From NCBI GenBank assembly GCA_903772945.1, contig CAICTM010000354.1, positions 1-64,000 on the forward strand: DNA of 64,000 nt, read 5' to 3'. Within the stretch, counting starts at the first letter, position 1, and each line of letters begins with the position of its first letter. This DNA comes from Seminavis robusta. Its lineage: Eukaryota; Bacillariophyta; Bacillariophyceae; Naviculales; Naviculaceae. The translations under genes were made by a program, and so were the position numbers. The notes under the pieces are model-generated. The model had not been told where the DNA came from. It was given only the letters and a program-made list of their open reading frames with translations, and searched no databases. Below, piece after piece: positions 31,353 to 43,959 of the stretch.

Positions 31353-33728
31353 TTATTTGGAGAGAAGGTCAAGCTTGTTTTCCATGATGTCCGCCAGAGT
31401 CTTCAAGAACATGGCAGAGTCAGCTCCGTAGATTTGACGGTGATCAGCTGTGAGAGTGATTGTCATCTTCTTGATCTTCTTCATTCCCAAAACGGCTTGG
31501 TTGCATGGCACAATGTGCTCTTGAGTTGCACCGATAGCGAGGATGCCTCCTTGGCCGGGTGGCAAGATGGCACCGAATTCTGTAACTCCAAACATACCCA
31601 TGTTGGAGATGGTGAAGGTTCCAGATTGGTATTCATCGGGCGAGAGTGATCCAGTCCTGGCCTTTCCAACAAGTTCCTTCCAGTTCTCTCCCAATTCAAG
31701 AAGACTGCGTTCGTTGGCGTACTTAAGGGTTGGTGTGATCAAACCCCCGTCGATGGAAACAGCCATAGCGATGTTGATGTCGCTGTTGTACTCAATACCG
31801 CCTCCCTCCTTGCTGGAGTAAGAGCTGTTGATAATGGGGTGCTTTTCGATGGCCAACGCAACGGCCTTGGCAAGCAGAGCAGACACAGTGACACCATCCT
31901 TCTTCAGTTTCTGCAAGACAAAGAACGGGCGAAAAAGAAGAGGTATTTAGCACGGGAAAGACAGGCAAAGAAGTTCGTCCAGCTCGATTTCAAAACGTAC
32001 CTGGTAAAGACCATCGAATCCATCCATGACAATTTCTCGGCTAGTACGGAAGACTGGAACAGGAAGAGTGGCTTCCATGTTGTTGCTGACAGCCTTTTGC
32101 ATACCAGTGAAGGGAACAAAGCCAGCGGGCAACTCAATAACTTCCTCACCTGGAGAAGCACGCTTGCGTTCGACCTTCTTCTCGCCAGTGGCAATCTTGA
32201 CATCGTCAGCAGTGACACGGCCCAATTGACCAGTTCCAACAATGGAGGCGAGATCGAGCTTGGCCTTCTTGGCAAGAGCACGAGCAGTTGGGGTGGCAGC
32301 AATGACACCAGCAGCAGGAGTCCAGACAGGCTTGGCAGGGGCAGCAGCCTTCTTGGCAGCAGCAGGGGCAGAGCCAGATGCGGCAGCCTCAACATCAGAG
32401 GCAGTGATACGTCCATTAGGACCGGTTCCTGCAACACTGCCAATGTCAATTCCGAGCTCTTCGGCCTTCTTCTTGGCCAAAGGAGAGGCAGTGACACGGT
32501 CTCCCGAGGAAACAGCGGCGGCGGCGGCAGCCGCTGGCTTGGGTGCAGCAGCAGCTGGAGCAGCGGCGGCAGCAGCAGGGGCGGCGGGTGCTGGGGCACC
32601 AGAGAGATTGGCAGCATATGCCTGGAGAGCAGGGATATCACTCTCCTCGGCAGCAATCAAAGCAACAGGTGCTCCAACATTTCCGGTTTCACCCTCGCCA
32701 GTGATGATGGCAGCAAGGAAGCCATCTTCAAAGGCCTCAACATCCATGTCAGCCTTGTCAGATTCGACAACCATGATGGCCTCTCCAGCCGAGATGGCAT
32801 CACCCTCACTCTTCAACCAGGAAACAACCTTTCCTTCCTTCATGGTGGAGGAAAGGGCAGGCATATCAATTTGACTGAATTCGCATTCTGGGGCAGCTGG
32901 GGCAGCTCCTGTGGATGATGTAGTTGTGGGGGTGGCAGTGGCAGACGGGGTGGAAATAGAGGCAGCAGTAGCAGAAGAAAACGAAGCAATGTCAGCCTCG
33001 TTTGGTACAAGAATTCCAACAGGAGCACCAACATCAGCCATTTCCCCTTCCTCCTTGAGAATCGCAGCGACGTAGCCATCTTCAAAAGCTTCTACATCCA
33101 TATCAGCTTTATCAGATTCGACGACCATGAGAGCTTCTCCAGCTTCCACAAAGTCCCCGACTTGCTTGAGCCAGTCGACGATTTTTCCCTCGCTCATAGT
33201 GGAGGAAAGGGCTGGCATGAAAATTTCAGTGTGTTCTACGTCAGGCAACTCACCTCCACTAGGGGCAGCTTCGGCTGCCGGGGCGTCAGCAGCGGGAGCT
33301 GGAGCAGCTGCACCTCCCTCGAAGGAAGAGATGACTGCATCAACTTCGCTGGCGTCAGCGGCGATAAGGGCAACAGCCTCTCCAACAGGGGCCATTTCTC
33401 CCTCAGCGACAATGATCTTGGCCAAAACGCCATCTTCGAATGCTTCCACATCCATATCAGCCTTGTCACTTTCCACAACCATGATGGCCTCACCAGCCTC
33501 AATTTCATCACCCTCGCTCTTGAGCCAGGAGACAACCTTTCCCTCCTTCATGGTGGAAGAAAGAGCAGGCATGGTGATCTGGCTACCCTCAGCAAAAAGT
33601 TGGGTAACACTATCAGGGACAGTGGCCCTGGAAAAAGTGCGTTGAACATTCTTGTTGATGCCAAAGGCATTAACTCCCTCTTGGGCAGCTAGGAGAGCAA
33701 GGACGGCGGCGGTTATTGTGTACTTCAT
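31353..33728 (-). CDS. plastid pyruvate dehydrogenase E2 (dihydrolipoamide acetyltransferase)
   Basis: Exons 33728-32001 and 31910-31353 join in phase 0 (90-nt intron) to give 761 residues. It forms acetyl-CoA for plastid fatty-acid synthesis as the core of the pyruvate dehydrogenase complex. MKYTITAAVLALLAAQEGVNAFGINKN is a signal peptide with cleavage before AFG or FG, as in diatom plastid precursors. Three lipoyl domains follow, each with ESDKADMDVEAF; the lipoyl lysines are K89, K207 and K325. After an Ala/Pro-rich linker come two E3/E1-binding domains (about 411-450 and 477-514), then the catalytic domain with DHRQIYGAD at 732-740. The Tyr where mitochondrial E2 has Asp (DHRxxDG) matches plant plastid E2. 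The gene is head to head with fabZ. Confidence 0.92.
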
Positions 33729-34325
33729 GTTTTTGGTTGAGTGAATATGGATGGGAAGGATCGATCTCCGACTACAAAATTATGAGATGGGAAGATGATG
33801 GGGAGAAATAATGTTGCTTTGGAGGAGGACACAAGAAGGGCTGTCGCTTTTTTCGTGATTGTCGCCTCAATTGATGACGACAATTGATCTGATGTGTGAT
33901 ATTGGACTACAGAGCTTCGGGTGATGGGTGCACTGCATTGAATTCATTGATCGACGTCGAAGGATCGAGGGTGTGGTGTTGTCGAGGATTGATGGAACAC
34001 GTCACTAAGTTTAACCTTATTTCTAACCCTTCCGAACTGGAACTTCGCATCGCGTACGTGTTCGCACCCAAAAGGTATCTTCCCCAAAAGCAACGGCTAA
34101 GTCTTGTGTCTGGACAGCAAATGCACGACCTGCCAAGCCATCAAGTCCAACCATGCTGACGTTTGTCAGTGGGGGACGTCTTGTGATTGCAGGTGATGGC
34201 GGATATTTTGGGAACAGCACCGGCTCTGAAATCTTTGCCTGGCCATCGCGGTGGAGTTCTGGTGTGTCTCTCTCTTGCCTCTCTTCAGTGCTTCTCACAA
34301 TTTACATTATTTTATATTTGTAACC
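33729..34325. promoter_or_regulatory. shared divergent interval between PDC-E2 and fabZ
   Basis: 597 bp separate the two start codons, and no other gene lies within. Two plastid lipid-pathway genes sharing this interval suggests joint control. No binding site could be identified with certainty. Confidence 0.45.
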
Positions 34326-34943
34326 ATGAAGCTCCAGTCCCTTCTCCTTGCTGCCGTTTTGGCGACCACTTCTGCCTTCACCGCCCCCAATGGCGTCAAT
34401 GGAGTTACCCGAACAACTAGCCTCAGCGCTGACACCGTGGAGGCCCCTGCCAGCACAGAAATCGGAGCTGCAGCAATGTCTGGATTGACCTCGGACGTCA
34501 AGACCATCTTTACTTCTGAAGATATTGACAGGATCCTTCCTCACCGATACCCTTTTGCCCTCGTTGACAAGGTTGTGGAGTACGAAGCCGGAACCAGTGC
34601 TGTGGGAGTCAAGTGTGTCACCAAAAATGAAGAATTTTTCCAAGGACACTTCCCCGGTCGACCTGTCATGCCTGGTGTCCTGCAAGTAGAGGCCTTGGCA
34701 CAATTAGCTGGTGTTGTTTGCTTGCAAATGGAAGGAGCCGAGCCAGGTGCCGTCTTCTTCTTTGCTGGAGTTGACGGTGTCAAGTGGAAGAAGCCCGTTG
34801 TTCCCGGTGACACACTTGTCATGGAAGTCAAGATTGCCAAGTGGAACAAGAAATTCGGAATTGCCAAGGCAACGGGAGCTGCTTACGTTAATGGAGACAT
34901 GGTTGTCGAAGTTGGCGAAATGAAGTTTGCTCTTGCAAAATAG
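34326..34943 (+). CDS. fabZ: plastid 3-hydroxyacyl-[ACP] dehydratase FabZ
   Basis: 205 residues. It removes water from 3-hydroxyacyl-ACP in the plastid type II fatty-acid cycle. I start at ATG 34326 (TAACCATG), which yields MKLQSLLLAAVLATTSAFTA. This is a signal peptide with the SAF cleavage motif of diatom plastid precursors, followed by a Thr/Ser/Ala-rich transit region. The mature part begins near residue 60: LPHRYPFALVDKV, then the hot-dog catalytic segment GHFPGRPVMPGVLQVEALAQ with catalytic H108 and E122. Length and motifs are those of normal FabZ. The neighbour PDC-E2 supplies the same pathway. Confidence 0.95.
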   Translation: MKLQSLLLAAVLATTSAFTAPNGVNGVTRTTSLSADTVEAPASTEIGAAAMSGLTSDVKTIFTSEDIDRILPHRYPFALVDKVVEYEAGTSAVGVKCVTKNEEFFQGHFPGRPVMPGVLQVEALAQLAGVVCLQMEGAEPGAVFFFAGVDGVKWKKPVVPGDTLVMEVKIAKWNKKFGIAKATGAAYVNGDMVVEVGEMKFALAK

Positions 34944-35205
34944 ATTGTAACACAAAACACACACCATCGTTAATGAAAATCATACCTTCCAATCGTACTC
35001 TTGTGCACTGTGAATATCAAAGAAGTGAAATCACCACCACAATTGAGTCTGGCAGGGAAGATTGATTCGATTCAAGTCGATCTGTAGGGCCGTGTGGGTA
35101 AAGAAATGTTCAGGCTAAGTAAGAAATCTTGTCTGATGGCAAAACACGGCTACATCGTTTCCATAGCTATTTGGAGTTGATATAATTCCTGGTCGTATTA
35201 GGTTT

Positions 35206-36258
35206 TTATGCACCTTGACTGACTGACTCCACCAGCTGCTCTTCTAGAACCTTGAACAGTTTTTTGCAAGACTCTGCAAACCCATTGTTTGGTAATGAAG
35301 CGTTCCTGCAAAAATCAACGTGCTGTACACAGCCCAACTCTGGAGGGATTCGGTCAACTGGCCGATGCAGAATTGGGATGATGAGTTTGTCGTGGTTGAA
35401 GAAGTACCTGTACTCCATCTTGACATACTTCGATGATAACGAATCCGGGCTCATGACCAAGATGAGAGCTTTACAATGATCCAGCGCCTCTCCAATCTTA
35501 TCCATCCAGTCGTCGCCACCGACGAGAAGGTTTTGATCTACCCAAACTCTATACTTTTTGTCATGAAGTTGATTGATCAGTGGTAGCACAAAGTCCTCCC
35601 AATCACGACGAGAATAACTTATAAAAAGAGGTCCTTTTTTCCCCACTGAATTTCCGCTTTCAGCTGTCAAATCGGTCCTTACAAGGGTCTTGACGTTCCC
35701 CGCTTTACTGATGGTAGTTTGGTAGCCCCTGGCATTTGTCATGGCCTCGTGAATGACATCATACAATATCTCCCGGACGCTTGGCTCCAGTGGAACCTGT
35801 TCTTGCTCCTTGTACAGGGTGTAGTAGTGTTGGAGTCGAGTGCGCCAAGTGAATGGTAAGTCTCCCCAAAAGCGGTCTTCCTCGAAGCTACAGAGGTACA
35901 AACAGAAAACAACCTCAGGATACTGGGTCCGAATGTAGCCAATGGTGTCGGTGGCGGATGTCAGGGGCTCGAGAGAAAAGATGTCGTAGAAGATGCCCAC
36001 CATTCTTAAATTGGAATCGGAAGAGGCAACACTGTAGTGGTCGGCGAGAAATTCCAGAAGATGTTTGATCTCCAGATATCGATGTACATTTTCTTTTCCA
36101 AGCAGCTTTCGCAGGATATTGGAAAGTCTCAAGTTTGGAATGCTTTCCTGGCCCACGACCACTGCCTGGAACCGGGCAACTTCTGCCTCCACACCTGGGT
36201 CCGACAACGTCCCTTGTTCTTCTTGCTCTTCTGCTTCCATCGGCTTGTACAGTAGCAC
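35206..36258 (-). CDS. TIR-domain protein with unrecognised N-terminal domain
   Basis: 350 residues. The C-terminal TIR domain (about 210-345) reads PLFISYSRRDWEDFVLPLIN, then KYRVWVDQNLLVGGDDW, CKALILVMSPDSLSSKYVKM and IIPILHR. E282 in KYVKMEYRYF is at the place of the catalytic Glu of NAD-cleaving TIR domains, so NADase activity is possible but not shown. The N-terminal ~180 residues look like an alpha/beta fold (LRMVGIFYDIFSLEP, VVFCLYLCSFEEDRFWGDLP) that I cannot name. There is no membrane helix or Leu-rich repeat, so it is not a Toll-type receptor. The architecture is more like soluble bacterial or algal TIR proteins. M7 (36240) could also be the start. Confidence 0.8.
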   Translation of the reverse strand: MLLYKPMEAEEQEEQGTLSDPGVEAEVARFQAVVVGQESIPNLRLSNILRKLLGKENVHRYLEIKHLLEFLADHYSVASSDSNLRMVGIFYDIFSLEPLTSATDTIGYIRTQYPEVVFCLYLCSFEEDRFWGDLPFTWRTRLQHYYTLYKEQEQVPLEPSVREILYDVIHEAMTNARGYQTTISKAGNVKTLVRTDLTAESGNSVGKKGPLFISYSRRDWEDFVLPLINQLHDKKYRVWVDQNLLVGGDDWMDKIGEALDHCKALILVMSPDSLSSKYVKMEYRYFFNHDKLIIPILHRPVDRIPPELGCVQHVDFCRNASLPNNGFAESCKKLFKVLEEQLVESVSQGA

Positions 36259-36912
36259 GCTCTACAAGCCAGCAACTAGCTCGCTAATGCAATCGCAGCA
36301 CTATGATAGCTAGAATGGGCCCGACGTTTCTCAGCAATTGGGTGAGCATGCAAGTACTCCTCGTCGTCAACAGTTTTCTTCTTTCCGCACTTCGAGACCC
36401 GATTTTGGAGGTACTGTAGTGAAAAAAAGATATATCACCAAAACATGATGGCAAAAAAATGCTAAAACACAGCAAAAGCTGCCAAGTAGCCGTCCTCCTC
36501 CTCCTCATGTCCAACACCGGGCTCCGGGCATCCGACAAAATCAACACAGCAGGTGTCATGAGCAAGCTGGCGGGCATAATGAACAAAGCTAACGTCTTGC
36601 CCATCCATTACCAGCTAGTATGGTACCGTACTGTACGGTAGATTTCTTTGCGGGGGGTGGGTAGATACATCTTCTGTCACTTCGCTAGCTACATTGGGGG
36701 TCCAAGTTCCCAGAGGCTGCACTTTTAAAATACTGTGCCAATGAGGCAGTTTCAAGGCACCGGTGTGCCGCCACGTTCATGGGATCACCTACATAATCCA
36801 GCGCTGCTCCAATTGCAAGGTCATCAAGAGCCGACGTTTTACCATGAACCATCTAATACTCATTTAGAAACTACTCTCTCACTTTTCTTTTCGCCCTAAC
36901 AACAGCAAGTGC
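36259..36912. other. intergenic, 0.65 kb
   Basis: Lies between the TIR gene start and the end of ketol-acid reductoisomerase. It includes an imperfect palindrome GGTACCGTACTGTACGGTA near 36622. No gene recognised. Confidence 0.5.
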
Positions 36913-38903
<1,991 letters not shown>

Positions 38904-39472
38904 TTTGATTCTAATAAAAATTGGTAGGAAAAGAGGTTGTGTGTTATTGGATGGTAGAAGAATAAATTGTGGCCTTTGTTTTGCACTTGTAGCCTGATTG
39001 ATAACTATTACACTGTGTTCTGAACTTCCAGTGGATGTACGGCAACGTATCTCTTTTTTCTTTTGATGGGTTTCAGATTTTCTTGGTGGCGCAGGCTCCA
39101 CGTAAAGATGCTTCCCGAAGAGAGTTGACGGTTCCCAGCGCGTCACAAATCTTCAACTTGACCCTTTTGTGTGAGCCATCCATTTCCAAGCCAATGAAGC
39201 TATCAAAACAATTTGATGTTTCGCCACCTCAGCAAAGACGCACAAATGCTCAGGATCCACAACCCACCGGTACCTTTGGCGGCGCGAGGCAGCCTCGCAG
39301 GCCAGAACCGCACAACCATACGCATACACGAAACGACCAAGGTTGCAAACTGCCAACAAAAAAACGACCGCAACAACAAAACACAACAAGAAGTTGCTGC
39401 TGCTGCAACCAAACCAGCCGTCTCAGTTAAGACTCAACCCAAGCCCGTACTGAACTAGCCATTCCAATCCAG
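38904..39472. other. intergenic between divergent genes
   Basis: Likely promoters of ilvC and the RlmN-like gene. No gene or RNA recognised. TACCGGTA is absent here, though CCACCGGTACC occurs near 39264. Confidence 0.5.
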
Positions 39473-41324
39473 ATGCCTGCAGAGTCTTCTTCATCGATTT
39501 CTATCAAGCCCAAGAAGGGCCGAGGTCGTCCCGCTCCCTCTCCCCGTTCCATCCTAGATCGACAAGCCTTACTGCAAGCGTTGGATGAACGAGACATTGT
39601 GGTCAAGCAAGAGCACATTACTGGCTTCTACCAATCCCTGCATCGCCACCATTATCCTCCCTTGACGAATTTTGTGGAACAGTATTATCACAATGAAAAG
39701 CTGGCAGCTGGGAATAACGTCAGCAAGAAGGAAAATGCTACTATTACAGAACAACCCCAGCTACCGTTGAAGAATGCCATTACCACGCGCAAAAATCGCA
39801 ACCGCATCAATCTCCCCAAACTGTTTTTACAATTTCTAGCCGATCCTGCCAATGGCTTTGTCACGGTAACGAGCCAGGTGGCCAAAGTCATGACGAGTGG
39901 CGATGGATCCACTACCAAATTGGCCGTTCAATTGCACGATGGGCAACTCGTAGAATCCGTATTGATGCGCTACGGAGCACGACAAGAAAACAAAATTCTC
40001 AAGAGTGGAAGAGCGTCGCTTTGTGTCAGTAGTCAAGTCGGATGTGCCATGGCCTGTAACTTTTGTGCCACGGGCATGATGGGACTCACGGGGAGTCTCC
40101 ACTATAGTGAGATACTCGAGCAAGTCATTCATGCCGAACGCATTCTGGCCAAGGAAGCTCTCGAACGACGTACACTGCAACAAGAAAACAACAACAACAA
40201 CAACAACGAACAATCCAAGAAACAAAGCAAGAAGGACAAGACCAATACAGATCTCGATGTGGTCCGGAATATCGTCTTCATGGGCATGGGCGAACCACTG
40301 GACAATTACAGCAATGTCGTCGAAGCCTGCCGGGCTCTCATTGATCGCAAGAGATGGAACTTGGCACATGGACGGGTCACCGTGTCCACGGTGGGCATTG
40401 CCTCCAAAATTAGAAAATTGACACAAGACTTGCCCGAAGTGTCCTTGGCACTATCCTTGCATGCACCCAATCAACGATTGAGATCCGTAATTGTACCCAC
40501 AGCAAAGCATTATCCTATTCAAGACATTATTGATGCACTCGATGGACACATGAAGGCAGCCATTCAGCCACGACAAAGTGATGCCAATACACATCATCGT
40601 CCTCCCAATGGAAGTTCGTCCTCGCGACGTAGGGCCATGATTGAATACGTCATGTGTAAGTTTGTTACTGTCATATAAACTGGGTTGGTGTGAGGATACA
40701 TGCATATGTTAGGTACTGACATCCAGCTATTCATTCTTCTTCTCTTACTCATGACAACAATTGATTATTTATTTATTAGTGGAAGGAGAAACATCGTCGT
40801 TCGAATGTGCTCATGAATTGGGAAAACTATGTCAGGATCGAAATCTCGTCGTCAATCTCATTCCATACAATCAAACAGATGTCAAGGACAAACTCAGGTG
40901 TCCCTCCAGAGAACATATTCGCGAATTTCAAAGAATTGTCACGTCCTATGGAACCTTTTGTACCACACGAAGAACCATGGGAGCAGATATCGACTCGGCG
41001 TGTGGTCAATTGGTCGTTTTGGAAAACAACAACAACAAGGAAAAGGCAGTGGTTCTGGATATTGAAGATGGTATTGGTCCGATAGCATCCACAAAAACAA
41101 GTAGTGTTTCCAACAACAACAATAGCAAGTCAGTGGCAGTGGTCAAGAAATCATCATCTCGTGAGACCCCTGCTTCAATCAATCCGCCGGCATCCAACGA
41201 CAACAATGGTGCTACAGCAACAGACTTGGAAAAGTGGATTCTACCACTTCAAATTGCAACAGCCATTTCAGCATCCTGCTTTCTCTTGTCAACAGCCTTG
41301 TACCTGAAACAAAGAAGGCAGTGA
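39473..41324 (+). CDS. RlmN-type radical SAM RNA methyltransferase with C-terminal membrane anchor
   Basis: Exons 39473-40655 and 40780-41324 join in phase 1 (124-nt intron) to give 575 residues. RlmN methylates adenine C2 in 23S rRNA and some tRNAs. The Fe-S cysteines are C191, C195 and C198 (GCAMACNFCATG). FMGMGEPLDNY is the SAM motif, YVMLEGE spans the splice, and VNLIPYN is typical. The methyl-carrying Cys is C469 (GADIDSACGQL). Both mechanistic cysteine sites are therefore kept. Odd points: a poly-Asn/Lys insertion (about 240-260), and a ~100-residue tail after the catalytic end with a hydrophobic helix at 547-569 (WILPLQIATAISASCFLLST) ending LKQRRQ. This looks like a tail anchor. The N-terminus (MPAESSSSISIKPKKGRGRP) is not an obvious organelle signal. 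Confidence 0.9.
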
Positions 41325-41925
41325 TTGCACTCGAGAGTGAACATGTTACACTATAATACCCTGCACTTGTACACGTTTTACTAGTCTAGTCTATTTCAAC
41401 TGTTCAGAAACCTTTTGACGAGTGTGAAATAGCACCGCACTAAAAACAATAGATAGCGAGCAAGAAGCTGCAGTGCTTGGCTAGTTAGTACTCGCTGGTG
41501 GCTACCGGTACGTTGCTACGAGCTACGTCCGTGGAGTGCTTGTGTACGTTGGACCTTTGGATGGTTGCCCCTTGTCTTCTTCAGTGCTAAGATATCCCTG
41601 GGATGCATCTGATTTGGAGACGACGTACACGTATCGATCTAGTAGATGAGTAGACGAGCAATCACCGTCACTGCCAACTGCTTTTCCTATTTATTAGTTA
41701 CTTTTCTGTTTTTGTTCTTGGTATCTTTGGTTGTACCATTGTCCTTCATAGCCCCCCTGGTGTACCATGTAGTGCTATTGTTAACATGCCTTTTTGATGT
41801 GATGACATCCATGGTTGAGTTTGTTTTGTTGTACTTGCAGCAGCAATGAAGCCCTTCAAAGGAGGATAGATCTACTGACTGGCTGACTGCTCCGTATACG
41901 TATTGGTAGCTTGTATGTTCGTTCT
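41325..41925. other. intergenic between convergent genes
   Basis: One TACCGGTA at 41503-41510. A 67-codon hydrophobic frame at 41646 is likely chance. No gene supported. Confidence 0.45.
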
Positions 41926-42787
41926 CTAGCATTGGAGAGACGTGTCACTGGTCTTGCGCCTCTTGGAACGAGAGGGCTTCTTGTCATAGATTGAAATCGA
42001 GTCAAACTGGAGCGCCAATCGTCGAGACACTGGTGTGAGAGAGAGACGGCGAGACAAGGAGGGTAGCGAATTGTCGTCGCTGTCATAACTTTGTTCATCC
42101 TGTTCGTTGTTGGTCTTTTCCTCATCATCCATGTCCATCGACTCGCCACACAAGGGCACAACGGACACTGGTGCTGGCTCAACCCCCATGGCTGGGCTTG
42201 GTGTCTTTCTCTTGTTTGGTATCATGGTGTTGTTTCCCGGCGTTCCCTTCCCAGAGTCCCCAATTTGAACAACAACTGCTTCTTCCACTTTGGTTGGAGA
42301 GTTGTAAGGTTTGGTGTAGTGGTTATTGCAAGCTGCCATTGCATGCTGGAGCACCACACTTTCATCGTCATCGGCTGGAGAAGGAGAGAGAGTGAAAGAA
42401 CAGATGAATCAGACAAAGGATAATCAACCACAAAGCTTGTAGGTATACCTAAAATGCCGACTTGCATCTCACGATATCTTCCTACTTACAATCATGCGAA
42501 TCAAAAGAGTTGCAGTCTCTCCTCTCGCGAAACGCCTTGCTTTGGTGGTCACTGTGACGATCCTTAAGACCTGTCACCCGATGAAACATTGGCTTGTAGT
42601 GTACCATATGCTGTGTTTGTAAGTGTCCCGATCCCCGCCTTTCATTTGCACCAGCCCTGTAGAAATCGTCTCGGCCAATTTCACCCACAGTCTGCGAAGG
42701 ACACTCTCTGGAATCCTCATCAATGACAACTTGAACCACGCGCTGCTCCATGTTTGCTACAATGTTATTAACTACACTTGCTGACAT
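41926..42787 (-). CDS. unrecognised acidic/Ser-rich protein, 248 aa
   Basis: Exon 1 is 42787-42490 and exon 2 is 42374-41926; a 115-nt GT-AG intron in phase 1 joins NSFDSHD to SDDDESVVLQ. I begin at MSASVVNNIVANMEQ because the longer open frame upstream runs into non-coding-looking sequence. The protein is polar and probably largely disordered: DEDSREC near the start, an acidic stretch (MDMDDEEKTNNEQDEQSYDS), LPSLSRRLSLTPVSRRL (possible basophilic kinase sites) and a basic KKPSRSKRRK that could be a nuclear signal. It also has NKRKTPSPAM. No domain is recognised; a nuclear regulatory role is a guess from composition only. Confidence 0.6.
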
Positions 42788-43106
42788 ATTTCTTTGTGCT
42801 TTCCCTTTCAATTTCTCGATCTGAGAGTTGTGATACCCAAAGTAGACTACCGTATGGCAGTTGGTCGCTGTGGTGTCGTGGTGTCGGCCAAAAAGTGAGA
42901 CAAGAGCGCGAAAACACCTTGTTTGAATCCAAACGAGTCGAGGGAGCGTTGGCTTGTGGGGGTCTTGCGGACTTGGCCAGAAACGATCTACTGGTATTCC
43001 CAGAAAGGGTTCAGGTTTAGAGGTGCGCAGTGTCTTTACCACCTCACCTGTTAGCTTAGCTGGCTACCAGATATGGTAGAAGGTTCGTTGATTTGCTGCT
43101 GGTGCT

Positions 43107-43138
43107 CCGGTACCGGTACTGGTACCGGTACCAGTACC
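43107..43138. repeat. double TACCGGTA palindrome cluster
   Basis: Two TACCGGTA cores (43111-43118 and 43123-43130), 12 bp apart, inside an alternating GGTACC/GGTACT tract. The spacing is close to one helical turn. Confidence 0.75.
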
Positions 43139-43573
43139 ACACTGCTTGGCTTTTTTTGCCAAGATAGACTAATAGGCTACATGTAGTCACTGAGATGATT
43201 CGATTCGATTCAATCAGGTTGATCTGGATCTGTTGCCTTATTACATCACGAATAGCTTTATTAGAAGGCTACCAATTGGATCGGCTTGGACGTGCCTTCC
43301 TTGAAGCGCTGCAACCTAAGACAGCAGAAACACCTCTTCAGATACTAGCCCTATCCTGGTAGCAGCACTTCCCTTGGTGTTTCATCAGATATACCTAACT
43401 ATCGGTAGCTGGCTAGCTAGAATCCATCTGATGAAGGCAATCGAGACAAAACTAGCTAGGAAAGCCACACTACATGTGGGGTACGTACAGTCGTACATGT
43501 CTCATGAACTTTGAGCCCCAAGACTGGGTCTGAGCTCCGTTTCTTTCCAGCTCTGCTGTTTAGTAAACCACAA

Positions 43574-43639
43574 GAGTCGAGTCGAGTCGAGTCGAGTCGA
43601 GTCGAGTCGAGTGATCAGTCGAGTCAGTCGAGTCGAGTG
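43574..43639. repeat. GAGTC/GTCGA microsatellite
   Basis: A run of GAGTC units (about eight without change, then interrupted by GATCA and GAGTCA) roughly 320 bp upstream of the next gene. It makes repeating open frames on both strands that are not genes. Confidence 0.9.
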
Positions 43640-43959
43640 GAGCCACTTTTTCAATTTTTGCACCAAGTCAATCAAGACGACTGTCGCTCCACGGGATACG
43701 GGCATCGGAGTCGTTTTCGCCGAGGTTTGGAACCAAACCACAAGATAGATCATTGGCGACACTATCACACAACAAGATCCAGCACCACATCATCTAAAGA
43801 CTCGGCAAAATCCATAGTTTGACACAAGACAGACTCGACTCTGCACAGTTTCGTCAACAAGATCCAACCAAGCTAGAAAGCTCCACATCATCAACAACTA
43901 GTCTCTCTGCTGCTCACAAAATCAAATCGTCTAGATAGTTTGACAAGCGAAAAAAAGAC

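Larger units (their letters stand above)
42788..43959. other. intergenic between divergent genes, 1.17 kb
   Basis: Holds the densest TACCGGTA cluster (43107-43138) and a GTCGA microsatellite (43574-43639). No gene recognised. Confidence 0.5.

Noticed and set aside
31839-32918. 359-codon plus-strand frame rich in Ser/Gly, and a second one at 32242-32874 rich in Ala
   Set aside because: Both are antisense to the Ala/Pro-rich and lipoyl parts of PDC-E2.
41646-41849. 67-residue hydrophobic frame
   Set aside because: Short, no neighbouring evidence, in a convergent 3' interval; the T-rich base composition is enough to explain it.
43502-43822. Repeating frames (RVESSRVESS, STRLDSTRLD) across the GAGTC tract
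   Set aside because: Products of a microsatellite, open on both strands.
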